Source: Anaerolineales bacterium UBA3082
GTDB lineage: Bacteria; Chloroflexota; Anaerolineae; UBA7937
Direction of reading: 5' to 3'
NCBI GenBank assembly: GCA_002366595.1
Contig: DFBK01000103.1
Span: 1 to 38,986, forward strand
Length of the DNA: 38,986 nt
Every line of letters begins with the position of its first letter. Positions within the stretch are counted from its first letter, which is position 1. The notes under the pieces were generated by a model. That model was not told the DNA's origin. It searched no databases and worked only from the letters and a program-made list of their open reading frames with translations. A program made the translations under genes and the position numbers. Shown here piece by piece: positions 16,041 through 24,067 of this stretch.

Positions 16041-16069
16041 CCATAGGGATCCTGTAAGGATAGGCGGTA
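16041..16069 (-). repeat. 29-bp dispersed repeat, copy B (after the TPR gene)
   Basis: This is the inverted partner of 12136-12164 (28 of 29 bases). It lies just beyond the stop codon of the minus-strand TPR gene. Confidence 0.7.
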
Positions 16070-16074
16070 TCCGA

Positions 16075-16629
16075 CTACATTGATCCCCGAGAGAGGAGGC
16101 TGAGGGGGATCTTGACCAGGGGGCGGAGGATGGTTCCTTTGAGTCCACTATGGTGAGCGGCCAGGCTGAGGTCGTAGAAGTGGAGGGCCTCAAGCCACCT
16201 TCTCTCTTCTAGGCGGATGCGACTGATGAGTTCTAGCGTTTTCGCCTCCTTCTCCCGTTCCCCTACTTCCCGCAAGAGGTTAGCCGCCTCCTTTAGAGAA
16301 TCTACCGCCTCCTCCCTTTGCCCACGCCGGCGGAAGAGTTCCCCAAAATTGCCCAAGGTCTGGGCTCGACCCAGGTTATCCTCGGCGGAGATGAATTTAT
16401 CGTTCGCTCCCTCGAAGGCTTTCTGCGCCTCGGCCCATCGCTGGGCCTGGAGGTGAAGGACGCCCAAGTTGTTAAGGGTCTCCCCCTGGCCTCGTAGATC
16501 CCTTGCTTCAGCGAAGATGCCCTCCGCCTCCATGAAGAGAGAAGCAGCAGCCTCGTAGTCACCCAGCCGATAAAGGCGTAGCCCCTCTTCTTTTAACGAT
16601 TCCGCTCGCTCTGTAAGCCCGCTCCTCAT
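16075..16629 (-). CDS. Tetratricopeptide repeat protein
   Basis: ATG 16629 (MRSGLTERAESL) gives 184 aa; the longer frame overlaps the kinase gene out of its frame and is not favoured. Four TPR-like helix pairs can be seen, with the usual G-x-Y/A pattern: YRLGDYEAAASLFMEA, LNNLGVLHLQAQRWAEAQKAF, LGNFGELFRRRGQREEAVDSL and LISRIRLEERRWLEALHFY. No signal peptide. It begins 11 bp after the histidine kinase stop, so it is probably an adaptor co-expressed with the kinase; the partner is unknown. The C-terminal 30 residues are basic and hydrophobic. Confidence 0.85.
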   Translation of the reverse strand: MRSGLTERAESLKEEGLRLYRLGDYEAAASLFMEAEGIFAEARDLRGQGETLNNLGVLHLQAQRWAEAQKAFEGANDKFISAEDNLGRAQTLGNFGELFRRRGQREEAVDSLKEAANLLREVGEREKEAKTLELISRIRLEERRWLEALHFYDLSLAAHHSGLKGTILRPLVKIPLSLLSRGSM

Positions 16630-16639
16630 CGTCTTTACT

Positions 16640-17821
16640 TCACTCCTCCATCGGTATGCGCAACACCACCTTGGTGCCCCGGCCAAGGGTAGAGGTCACG
16701 GAGAGATCGCTCTCGATCAATCTGGCCCGCTCCCGCATGTTGAGGAGGCCGAAGTGACCGTGAGCATAGGCCTCTTCCGTGGCCGCAACATCGAACCCCC
16801 TCCCATCGTCCTCTACCGTAACCACCAGCGTTTTCTCCTCTTCCTTCAACTCCAGACGGATATTCTGGGCCCGGGCATGTCTGCGGGCGTTGTTCACCGC
16901 TTCCTGAACAACAGAGAAGATGGTCCTTTCCACCTGGCTACTGAGACGTCGGTCGAAACCATGGGCGTCCAAATAGAACTCCAACCCCTCATATCGAGGC
17001 AACTGCTGGAGATAGGCCTCCAAGGCTGGCACTAGACCTTGGGTCTCTAAGATCACCGGTCGCAACTCGAAGAGGAGAACCCGCGCTTCTTCCGCAGCTT
17101 TGATGGCCATCTTATGGAGCGAATCCAGTTCTCCCGGTATATCTTGGGGCCTTTCCCGCCACAGCCGTTTGATGTGTTCGAGGCCCATAGCCAAAGAAGC
17201 GAGCCGTTGCACCGTCCCATCGTGTAGGCTGCGCGCCAACTCGTGGCGCACCTCCTCCTGGGCCCGGACGAGCCTATCTCTCTCCTCCCGCAGGCGACGA
17301 TAGAGTCTAGCGTTCTCCACCGCCGTGGCCGCCTGATGGGCTATGATGAGGAGAAGGTCCAAATCCTCCTGGCCGAAGACTTCGGGCTGATCGCTAACCA
17401 ACTCCAGAGTGCCGACCAGTTCGTCCCCTGCCAGAAGCGGCACGCCCACAAAGGAAGCGATGGGCCTTTCTACCGCCTTGGGCCGCAGATCGGTGCGCTG
17501 GGCCGCATCGAGGATGAGAAGAGGCTCCCTGTGACGAGCCATCCAGCCCGAGTACCCCTCATCGAGGTGATAGGCGGCTCCCGCCTCGGTGGTATAACGG
17601 GGGTCTCCCGCTTGACAACAGACCACCAGCGATTGGCTATCTCTCTCCCAGAGGGAGATCTCGGCCGCGGTATAATCGATGAGTCTCCTAGTGGTGGCTA
17701 GGACCGCCTCCAGGGTCTCCTCTAACTCCAGACTAGCGTTAATAGTCTGGCCTATCTCCTTGAGGAGAGCCAAACCCCTCGTTTGCTGCTCATCTTCCCC
17801 CTCGACGGTCTTGCCCTTCAT
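16640..17821 (-). CDS. GAF-domain sensor histidine kinase (HisKA_3/NarX type), cytoplasmic
   Basis: About 393 aa from ATG 17821, which has AGAGGTGA at a proper distance; GTG 17830 lies inside that site. An N-terminal GAF domain (about residues 20-175) is followed by a helix, then a HisKA_3 dimerisation domain with the phosphorylated histidine in ELARSLHDGTVQRL (near residue 200), and a HATPase domain with the N box QEAVNNARRHA and G boxes DDGRGF and GHFGLLNMRERA. There is no membrane segment, so it probably senses a soluble ligand or redox state. No response regulator gene is in the window: it is an orphan kinase. A TPR gene follows in the same operon. Confidence 0.93.
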   Translation of the reverse strand: MKGKTVEGEDEQQTRGLALLKEIGQTINASLELEETLEAVLATTRRLIDYTAAEISLWERDSQSLVVCCQAGDPRYTTEAGAAYHLDEGYSGWMARHREPLLILDAAQRTDLRPKAVERPIASFVGVPLLAGDELVGTLELVSDQPEVFGQEDLDLLLIIAHQAATAVENARLYRRLREERDRLVRAQEEVRHELARSLHDGTVQRLASLAMGLEHIKRLWRERPQDIPGELDSLHKMAIKAAEEARVLLFELRPVILETQGLVPALEAYLQQLPRYEGLEFYLDAHGFDRRLSSQVERTIFSVVQEAVNNARRHARAQNIRLELKEEEKTLVVTVEDDGRGFDVAATEEAYAHGHFGLLNMRERARLIESDLSVTSTLGRGTKVVLRIPMEE

Positions 17822-18013
17822 CTCGGTCACCTCTCTGCAACCTCAAGATACATGAGAATATATGTGGAAATAGCCCACCCCCATAGGTACGAAACATCAA
17901 GATTATCATCCTCTACAACAGAGCCCACCCTCATCAAGTATACTATCTAACCCACACCCGGTCAATCCCTACCTTTTACCCAGGCCTGCATCGGGCAGGT
18001 TCTGAGCCCCAAT

Positions 18014-18050
18014 CTTATGAGATGACCTCCCCACTTGGGGAGGCCATAAG
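18014..18050 (-). terminator. Hairpin downstream of the 73-aa protein gene
   Basis: CCTCCCC/GGGGAGG (7 bp, loop ACTT) is nested in outer arms CTTATG/CATAAG. It lies 28 bp after the stop of the minus-strand gene at 18078. There is no T tract, so it may be a weak terminator or an mRNA 3' end structure. Confidence 0.4.
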
Positions 18051-18077
18051 GTCTTTGAAATCGCTTGGGTTCCTAGC

Positions 18078-18299
18078 CTAGACTATCCCTCTGGCTCTGG
18101 CCCGTTCAAGCAGTAACTCTAACTCCCCAGGGTTATACATGGGGGCGAATTGTCCCCAGTAGGCTTTCCCATCGGGCTTTATGACGTAGTAGCAAAGCCG
18201 CTGCACTTGTCGCCCATCCTCCCACTCGATAAGTTGGAGCAATTTGCAGTAGAACTCCCCGCAGGGGCCCTTGTGCAAGACGTGAACCTCGTCCAGCAA
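18078..18299 (-). CDS. Small hypothetical protein (73 aa)
   Basis: No family recognised. The frame starts at TTG 18299 after AAAAGGA and encodes a compact, well-balanced protein with a GPCGEFYCKLLQLIEW segment, an alternating strand pattern (QRLCYYVIKPDGKAYWGQFAPMY) and a C-terminal helix (PGELELLLERARARGIV). It has three cysteines and no membrane segment. A promoter (TTGTTG-17-TATAAT) lies at 18380-18408 and a hairpin after the stop, which together support a real one-gene unit. It stands divergent from the DUF362 operon. Confidence 0.65.
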   Translation of the reverse strand: MLDEVHVLHKGPCGEFYCKLLQLIEWEDGRQVQRLCYYVIKPDGKAYWGQFAPMYNPGELELLLERARARGIV

Positions 18300-18379
18300 C
18301 TTTCCTTTTAGTCGCTCGTTCGTCTGTGTGAACTTGGCAGAGCCCCTGGTAGGTGCACGCGCCGGAGGACGTCAAAGTC

Positions 18380-18408
18380 ATTATAGTATGAATACCGCTT
18401 CGCAACAA
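18380..18408 (-). promoter_or_regulatory. Promoter of the 73-aa protein gene
   Basis: Minus strand TTGTTG (18403-18408), 17-bp spacer, TATAAT (18380-18385). The leader would be about 75 nt. Confidence 0.55.
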
Positions 18409-18433
18409 TGCCTTGGCTCACCTGGGTTTGTGC

Positions 18434-18462
18434 TTGACAAAAGCCCTTCTCCTGGGTATCTT
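18434..18462 (+). promoter_or_regulatory. Promoter of the DUF362/LPTM/PHP operon
   Basis: TTGACA (18434-18439), 17-bp spacer, TATCTT (18457-18462). The transcript would start near 18469, which supports ATG 18488 rather than an earlier start for the DUF362 gene. Confidence 0.6.
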
Positions 18463-18487
18463 TAGGCAGCATGATGAGGAGAGGCGA

Positions 18488-19651
18488 ATGATAGAGAAGG
18501 ATTTTCCCGGCCGAGGGAAGGTAGCCATCCTTAGGACCAGCCCAGAGACGGTTCTAGAGGATTATGGCCGCCTTATGCGGTTGGTGAACTATAAAGAGAA
18601 TCTGCCAAAAGAGAAGAACACCCTTCTCAAAATCAACATCTCTTGGCAGATTTGGTACCCTGGCTGCTCTACACCCCCCTGGCAACTAGAAGGGGTGATA
18701 AAGACCCTCTTAGATGACGGCTATCCCAGAGAAAGCCTCATCGCGGCCCACAACCGAACGGTGGTAGTGAGTGCCTACCAGGGAGAGACCAACAACCGTC
18801 ATAAAGTGGTGGTTGAGCGGTACGGGATCGAGAACCTCCATATCTACGAGCCCCAGGTGGAATGGATCGTCTACGAACCTAAGGAGCCCTTCCTCGTCCT
18901 CCACGATATCTACCCCCATGGGGTCAAGATCCCTAAGAGCTTCATAGGCAAGAACATCATCCAGTTGCCCCAGACCAAAACCCACGTCTTCACCACCATG
19001 ACCGGAGCGATGAAGAACGCCTTCGGTGGGCTCCTGAGCGAGCGGCGCCACTGGACCCATAGCGTGATCGACGAGACGCTGGTAGACCTTCTCACCATCC
19101 AGCAGGATATCCACACCGGGCTTTTTGCCGTCATGGACGGCACCTTCGCTGGAGATGGGCCTGGACCCCGGGCTATGCGTCCTCAGGTGAAGAACGTGAT
19201 CCTGGCCAGCGCCGATCAGGTGGCTATCGACGCCGTGGCGGCCAAGATAATGGGCTTCGACCCTCTCTCCTTAAAGTTCATCCGCCTGGCCCACGAGAAG
19301 GGCTTAGGGATCGGCGATCCCCGCCAGATCGAGATCGTGGGTGACAAAGATGCGGCGGAGGAAAATTGGCATTTTTCTGTGGGGGAGACCTTCGCCAGCC
19401 GGGGCCAGAAGATGATATATCACGGCATCTTAAAACCTTTTGAGAAACTCCTCACCCGCTCGTCTTTGGTGCCCTGGGCTTATCTGGCCTCTAACCTCTA
19501 CCACAACAGTTACTGGTATCCCCTCTACGGGAAGAAACGCGCCAAGACGATGCTGGAAGAGACAGAGTGGGGAGCGCTCTTCCGGGAACGGTACGGGGGC
19601 CAACTGGAGCCCACGAGAGAGCGAGTAAAGGAAAAGCCTGTTGGTTGGTAG
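18488..19651 (+). CDS. DUF362 domain-containing protein
   Basis: 387 aa from ATG 18488, preceded by GAGGAGAGGCGA. The DUF362 core is visible: LLKINISWQIWYPGCSTPPW, LPQTKTHVFTTMTGAMKNAFGGLLS and VMDGTFAGDGPGPRAM, followed by ASADQVAIDAVAAKIMGFDP. DUF362 proteins are often annotated with iron-sulfur proteins, but this one has no C-terminal ferredoxin cysteines. The biochemical role is unknown. The C-terminal 90 residues are an aromatic-rich extension. It overlaps the next gene by 11 bases, and with the LPTM and PHP genes it forms a tight three-gene operon. Confidence 0.85.
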   Translation: MIEKDFPGRGKVAILRTSPETVLEDYGRLMRLVNYKENLPKEKNTLLKINISWQIWYPGCSTPPWQLEGVIKTLLDDGYPRESLIAAHNRTVVVSAYQGETNNRHKVVVERYGIENLHIYEPQVEWIVYEPKEPFLVLHDIYPHGVKIPKSFIGKNIIQLPQTKTHVFTTMTGAMKNAFGGLLSERRHWTHSVIDETLVDLLTIQQDIHTGLFAVMDGTFAGDGPGPRAMRPQVKNVILASADQVAIDAVAAKIMGFDPLSLKFIRLAHEKGLGIGDPRQIEIVGDKDAAEENWHFSVGETFASRGQKMIYHGILKPFEKLLTRSSLVPWAYLASNLYHNSYWYPLYGKKRAKTMLEETEWGALFRERYGGQLEPTRERVKEKPVGW

Positions 19652-20711
19652 CGGCCCCACTGGGGAACAGCCCTCGCCTACTGTGAGGAGCAGCCCCCCT
19701 GCTGCTTCTTCCACAAATAGGGAAACTCGATCAGAGAGAACGCCGACTATACAAAGGCTGCGATCCCAAATCGCCCTAGGTTTCCTCCTCGGTTTCACGG
19801 TCATCATCCTCTTGGTGGCCTTTGCAGATATGGCTCGCCTGAGGGAGAATCTGGCCCGTTTTCGCTGGCACTACCTTCCCCTAGTCATAGGGCTCACTCT
19901 CTTCAACTACGTCTTGCGCTTCGCAAAATGGGAGTTCTACTTGCGCCAGATAGGGGCTAAAGTTGAAACGCTGGATAGCGCGGCTATCTTCGCCTCGGGC
20001 TTCACTATGGTGCTCACCCCCGGCAAGGTAGGCGAATTCCTCAAGTCTTATCTCCTGGCGCAGGTGAGCGATACCCCTATCAGCCAGTCGGCTCCCGTGG
20101 TAGTGGCCGAGCGGCTCACCGATGGGATGGCCATGGTGCTTTTAGCCACAGCAGGGCTAATCGTATATCGCCTAGGCCGGGAGGTCATCTTTGTCGTGGC
20201 TCTTCTGCTTGTAGCCTTGGTAGTCATGGTCGAGTATCGACCCCTGGCCTTACGCTTCTTGAGATGGGGCCAAGGGTTGCCCCTCATCTCCCGCCTAGCG
20301 CGAGAACTGGACAACCTCTACGAGAGCGCCTACGCGCTTCTGACCCCTCGAAACCTGCTATGGGCCGTCATCCTCAGTTTCTTCTCCTGGGGCAGCGAAT
20401 GTGTGGCTTTCTATCTAGTCCTGGCAGGGCTGGGCTTCCCTGGGACCCCCTCGCTTCTTTTGCAAGCCTCTTTCATCTTCGCCTCCTCGGCTATCCTAGG
20501 GGCTGTCTCCTTCGTGCCTGGTGGTTTGGGGGTGGCCGATGCTAGCCTTGCGGGGTTGACCCTCTTTCTCACCGGGGCGAGCAGAAGCCTCTCTGTGGCC
20601 GCCTCTCTCCTCATCCGGCTCTCTACCCTCTGGTTCGGAGCCACCCTGGGCCTGGTGGCCCTTTTCCTCTTCCGAAAACGGTTCTTCGAAGGGCTAGGTC
20701 ATGAAAGTTGA
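19641..20711 (+). CDS. LPTM/UPF0104 family membrane protein (lysylphosphatidylglycerol synthase-type transmembrane domain)
   Basis: 356 aa from TTG 19641, overlapping the end of the DUF362 gene by 11 bases; a start a little further in is possible, because the first 40 residues are polar and not conserved-looking. About eight membrane segments follow. Motifs of the family are present: LRFAKWEFYLRQIG, GFTMVLTPGKVGEFLKSYLL, VVAERLTDGMAMVLLA and the late GAVSFVPGGLGVADASL. Members include the flippase half of MprF and isoprenoid-lipid-linked sugar related proteins; here no synthetase domain is attached, so a role in moving a lipid across the membrane is only inferred. It ends overlapping the PHP gene. 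Confidence 0.88.
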   Translation: MVGSGPTGEQPSPTVRSSPPAASSTNRETRSERTPTIQRLRSQIALGFLLGFTVIILLVAFADMARLRENLARFRWHYLPLVIGLTLFNYVLRFAKWEFYLRQIGAKVETLDSAAIFASGFTMVLTPGKVGEFLKSYLLAQVSDTPISQSAPVVVAERLTDGMAMVLLATAGLIVYRLGREVIFVVALLLVALVVMVEYRPLALRFLRWGQGLPLISRLARELDNLYESAYALLTPRNLLWAVILSFFSWGSECVAFYLVLAGLGFPGTPSLLLQASFIFASSAILGAVSFVPGGLGVADASLAGLTLFLTGASRSLSVAASLLIRLSTLWFGATLGLVALFLFRKRFFEGLGHES

Positions 20712-21345
20712 TATGCATGTACACACCTGCTATTCGAGAGATGCCACCCTCTCCCTGGAGAATATCATGGAGAGTTGTCGGCGGCGGGGTTTGGACGGGG
20801 TAGCCATCACCGACCATAACACCATCGCTGGCGCCCTGGCTCTCAAAGAGATGGCTCCCTTCCTTGTAATCGTGGGGGAGGAGATAAATACCACGAAGGG
20901 AGAGATATTGGGCTTCTTCCTGAAAGAGGAGATACCGCAAGGGCTCACACCGAAGGAGGCTATGGCTCGCATCAGAGAGCAGGGAGGCTTGGTCGGGGTG
21001 CCTCACCCCCTGGATCGAGTACGCTGCTCGGCCATGGGTCAGAAGGCGCTTCTTGAGATCTGGGAGGAACTAGATTTCTTAGAGGGATTCAACTCCCGGG
21101 TTACTTTTCCCAGCGACAACCGTAAGGCCCAGGCTTTGGCTCAAGCCCAGGGGTTACCCATCACCGCGGGGAGCGATGCCCACACCGCCTACGAGATAGG
21201 CCGGGCCTATGTGGAGATACCCAGTTTCAATGATCGGGAAGGTTTTTTGGAGGCATTGAGAGAGGCCCAGATATTCGGTCGGCTAACCCCCCCTTGGATC
21301 CATATCATAACCACCTGGACTAAATTGCGCGCAAAGTTGGGGTGA
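20701..21345 (+). CDS. PHP-domain metal-dependent phosphoesterase
   Basis: 214 aa. The PHP metal ligands are clear: MHVHTCYSRD (HxH), VAITDHN, GVPHPLD and GSDAHTAYEIG. This is the short stand-alone PHP type, related to YciV/TrpH-like phosphoesterases that act on small phosphorylated nucleotides or other phosphoesters; the substrate is not evident. The start overlaps the LPTM stop by 11 bases, so the two are translationally coupled. A repeat element begins 8 bp after its stop codon. Confidence 0.92.
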   Translation: MKVDMHVHTCYSRDATLSLENIMESCRRRGLDGVAITDHNTIAGALALKEMAPFLVIVGEEINTTKGEILGFFLKEEIPQGLTPKEAMARIREQGGLVGVPHPLDRVRCSAMGQKALLEIWEELDFLEGFNSRVTFPSDNRKAQALAQAQGLPITAGSDAHTAYEIGRAYVEIPSFNDREGFLEALREAQIFGRLTPPWIHIITTWTKLRAKLG

Positions 21346-21352
21346 TAGTCAG

Positions 21353-21431
21353 TAGGGCAGGTTTCCCTGGCCTAACGATGCCAGCCTGCCCCGGTACTTG
21401 CCAGGCCGGGGGACAGGCCATACCTGCCCTA
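21353..21431. repeat. 79-bp intergenic element with 10-bp terminal inverted repeats
   Basis: The ends are TAGGGCAGGT and ACCTGCCCTA, a perfect 10-bp inverted repeat. Inside, GCCAGCCTGCC...CCAGGCCGG can pair further. Bases 21382-21404 recur on the opposite strand at 10896-10918, and the ends recur in the short hairpin at 1098-1117. It looks like a non-coding miniature element. The rest of the gap to 21600 shows nothing. Confidence 0.65.
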
Positions 21432-21600
21432 TCGGTGTCTATCGAACCCCGAGCCGTCCTCCCTCGAAGAGACGCTATACCTGATTGGGGACGATGTGGA
21501 GTTACCTCCTGACATGGGAACATCTGATCACGACAAACGGCCCGTCTCCATCTGAGAGCCCGGTCGTTGCCACCCTTCCTCTTTTGTCAGCCGAGGCGGA

Positions 21601-23082
21601 TCACCCTTCTCTTTCGAACTCCCTGAGCAGCCCCGTCATCTCGTTAAACTGCTCGATCAGGGCATCGATCTCCTCGACTTGGCGGTGGATGCCGGTCCAA
21701 TAATCGGGGTCGTACCATTGGGCCAGGATTTCCTCGTAGGTCTTACCCTGCTGCTCGACCCAGGTGAAGTACTTGAGATTGTGGATGCGCCGGCGCTCCC
21801 AATAGCCCAGTTCCTCCACGTAGTCCACAGTGCAGCCCAAGAGGTAACGGTGGTAGTCGGCCGCTGCGTCGAGTTGGGTGTATTCGCCTTGCTTCTCGCG
21901 CAGCTCCCGCAAGCGACTCTGGTACAACTCCATGGAGTCAGTGAAGACGGTCAACACGATATCGTGCTCGCCGAGTTCGTACCACTTGGCGAACTTGATG
22001 GCGGAGAGCACGTTGGCGATGCTGGAGATGCCCAACAAGTCCAGTTGCCCCACCAGCGTCTCCGGCACGCGCTGCTTGACCAGGTAGGTACGGCCGGACG
22101 GCTCGTTGAACAACCGTACCAGGCTCATGCACGCCTCGTCATCAATGGCCATCACCAGGTCGGTGTTCTTGAGGTTGTGGATCCAGGGGACGTGCTTGTC
22201 GCCGATGCCCTCGATGCGGTGCCCGCCGTAGCCGTTCAAGAGCAGCGTGGGGCACTGGAGAGCCTCGCTGGCGGCCACTTTGCTGGTGGGGAAGATCTCT
22301 TTCAGGTAGTCGCCGCAGCCGATGGTACCAGCCGAGCCGGTGGTCAGTACCACGCCTCGGTAGGCGTCCAGCGGCCCCATCTCCTGCTCCAACACCTCCT
22401 CCATCGCATGACCGGTGACATAGTAGTGCCAGAGGTGATTTCCGAACTCGTCGAACTGGTTGAAGATGACGATCTCCTCGCGAGTGGCCTTCAACTCCCA
22501 GCACTTATCGAATATCTCTTTGACGTTACTCTCGCCGCCGGGGGTGGCGATGACCTCACCGGAGACTTTGGAAAGCCACTCGAAGCGCTCGCGGCTCATC
22601 TCCTCAGGCAGGATGGCCACCGACTCGCAGGCCAAAAGGGTGGCGTTGTAGGCACCGCCACGACAGTAGTTCCCGGTGGAGGGCCAGACCGCCTTCTGAT
22701 ATGTCGGGTCGAACTGGCCGGTGACCAACCGAGGCACCAAGCAGCCGAAGGTAGCGCCGACCTTGTGGGAGCCGGTTGGGAACCACTTGCCCACCAGCGC
22801 GATGATGCGCGCCTCAACCCCCGTGAGTTCCTTCGGGAGTTCCAGGTAATTGACGCCATCGAAGCCACCACCATGAGCGACCGGCTCATTCTTCCAGGTG
22901 ATACGAAAGAGGTTGAGCGAGTCCACCTCCCACAGACCGATCTGCTTCAGCCTGGCCTTGATGCCTTCCGGGATCAGTTCCGGGTCTCTTTGTTGCGCGA
23001 AGGTGGGAACGATGATGTTGCGCTCCCGCGCCCGTTGTACGGTTCTTTCCAACTGTTCTCTGTTAATAGTCAGATCTATCAT
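21601..23082 (-). CDS. PLP-dependent enzyme of the tryptophan synthase beta/cysteine synthase fold
   Basis: The 493-aa protein has the fold-type II pattern: the Schiff-base lysine is K107 in FPTGSHKVGA, a conserved STGNYCRGGAYNA block binds substrate carboxylate, and TTGSAGTIGCGDYL is the phosphate-binding glycine loop. Length and the YYVTGHAMEEVL and DYHRYLLGCTVDYVEELGYW blocks set it apart from CysK, TrpB, ThrC and IlvA, so the substrate is not known; a beta-elimination or replacement on an amino acid is the general expectation. GGAG precedes ATG 23082. It is a single-gene unit. Codon use looks richer in GC-ending codons than the neighbours, and a 491-codon open frame lies antisense to it, which reflects this bias. 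Confidence 0.85.
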   Translation of the reverse strand: MIDLTINREQLERTVQRARERNIIVPTFAQQRDPELIPEGIKARLKQIGLWEVDSLNLFRITWKNEPVAHGGGFDGVNYLELPKELTGVEARIIALVGKWFPTGSHKVGATFGCLVPRLVTGQFDPTYQKAVWPSTGNYCRGGAYNATLLACESVAILPEEMSRERFEWLSKVSGEVIATPGGESNVKEIFDKCWELKATREEIVIFNQFDEFGNHLWHYYVTGHAMEEVLEQEMGPLDAYRGVVLTTGSAGTIGCGDYLKEIFPTSKVAASEALQCPTLLLNGYGGHRIEGIGDKHVPWIHNLKNTDLVMAIDDEACMSLVRLFNEPSGRTYLVKQRVPETLVGQLDLLGISSIANVLSAIKFAKWYELGEHDIVLTVFTDSMELYQSRLRELREKQGEYTQLDAAADYHRYLLGCTVDYVEELGYWERRRIHNLKYFTWVEQQGKTYEEILAQWYDPDYWTGIHRQVEEIDALIEQFNEMTGLLREFEREG

Positions 23083-23307
23083 CTCGTACTCGCCTCCAAG
23101 GGTTTGGCTATATGTGCCTTCATGCGAACTGGTACCCTCTCTTTCATGTGTTGATGGCCTTCTGTTCCCTGCTGAACGTCAGACGGGCGGACGGCAAAGA
23201 TCAACACTTATCGCTCGCTTGGCTTGAAGATGGACGGCTTTCTACTTAAAACCTATGGACAGTTGGCCGCCGATAGGGTAATCACCAAGTCGATCCCAGG
23301 GGTAGGG

Positions 23308-24033
23308 TCACTTTCTTGCTCTTTTCAGTCTCCACTCTACCCCCGGCAGTGGCGGCTGGGCTTTGGGCACCTTTCGGCCTCGCCGCCGACGGATAGAGGC
23401 TGGCCTGGTCTTGAAGAACTCGGGTAGGGCCTTGTAACTGAGCCAGGCGGCTATCTGTTCTAGATGGGCTTCGTGCTTGACGAAATCGAGTTCATCGGCG
23501 GGGATGATGAGCGTGGGGCAAAGATCGAACCCCTCGACCCAATCCTCATAGAGACGGTTGAGTTGCTCCAAGTAGTCAACGGAGACACCTTGCTCGTAAT
23601 CTCGCCCCCGATCGCTGATCCTCTGCAAAAGGGTAGGCACTGAGGCCCGCAGGTAGATGATCAACTCCGGCGCGGGGACCAGTTCCCTCATCAGTTCGTA
23701 TAGTTCCCAGTAGGTGTGCCAATCCTTCTCCTGCATATGCCCTTGTAGATATAAGTTGCGGGCGAAGATCTCCGCATCCTCGTACATACAACGGTCTTGG
23801 ATCACCGGCTCTGGGTCCTTCAAGATGCGCAGGCTGTCATATAGGCGCCGGGAGAGGAAGAAAACCTGGGAGTGAAAACTCCAACGCTTCATATCCTTAT
23901 AGAAGTCAGCCAGATAGGGGTTGTCGGCCACCGCTTCATAGTAGGGCTTCCACCCCAACTTCTGGGCCAGAAGCCCGGTAAGGGCCGACTTCCCCACCCC
24001 CATATTACCCGCTACGGCGATGAACTTTCTCAT
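23308..24033 (-). CDS. Deoxynucleoside kinase B (dNK/DCK family)
   Basis: 241 aa from ATG 24033. The P-loop is GNMGVGKSA; the substrate-binding block NPYLADFYKDMKRWSFHSQVFFLSRR and the catalytic/sugar-binding QDRCMYEDAEIFA follow; the arginine-rich lid is ISDRGRDYE. Enzymes of this family phosphorylate deoxyribonucleosides for salvage. A basic C-terminal extension of about 35 residues (RRRRGRK...) is unusual. It lies 34 bp after the DUF3307 gene and is the last gene of the long minus-strand cluster. It is clearly homologous to kinase A at 25642-26283, but diverged, so they may differ in substrate (purine versus pyrimidine). Confidence 0.93.
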   Translation of the reverse strand: MRKFIAVAGNMGVGKSALTGLLAQKLGWKPYYEAVADNPYLADFYKDMKRWSFHSQVFFLSRRLYDSLRILKDPEPVIQDRCMYEDAEIFARNLYLQGHMQEKDWHTYWELYELMRELVPAPELIIYLRASVPTLLQRISDRGRDYEQGVSVDYLEQLNRLYEDWVEGFDLCPTLIIPADELDFVKHEAHLEQIAAWLSYKALPEFFKTRPASIRRRRGRKVPKAQPPLPGVEWRLKRARK

Positions 24034-24067
24034 ACACACTCAATCCCAGAAAGCATGCCTGCGATCT

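Noticed and set aside
21679..23154. A 491-codon open frame antisense to the PLP enzyme gene
   Set aside because: It mirrors the strong codon bias of the real gene; its protein shows no recognisable motif, whereas the opposite strand has a complete PLP enzyme.
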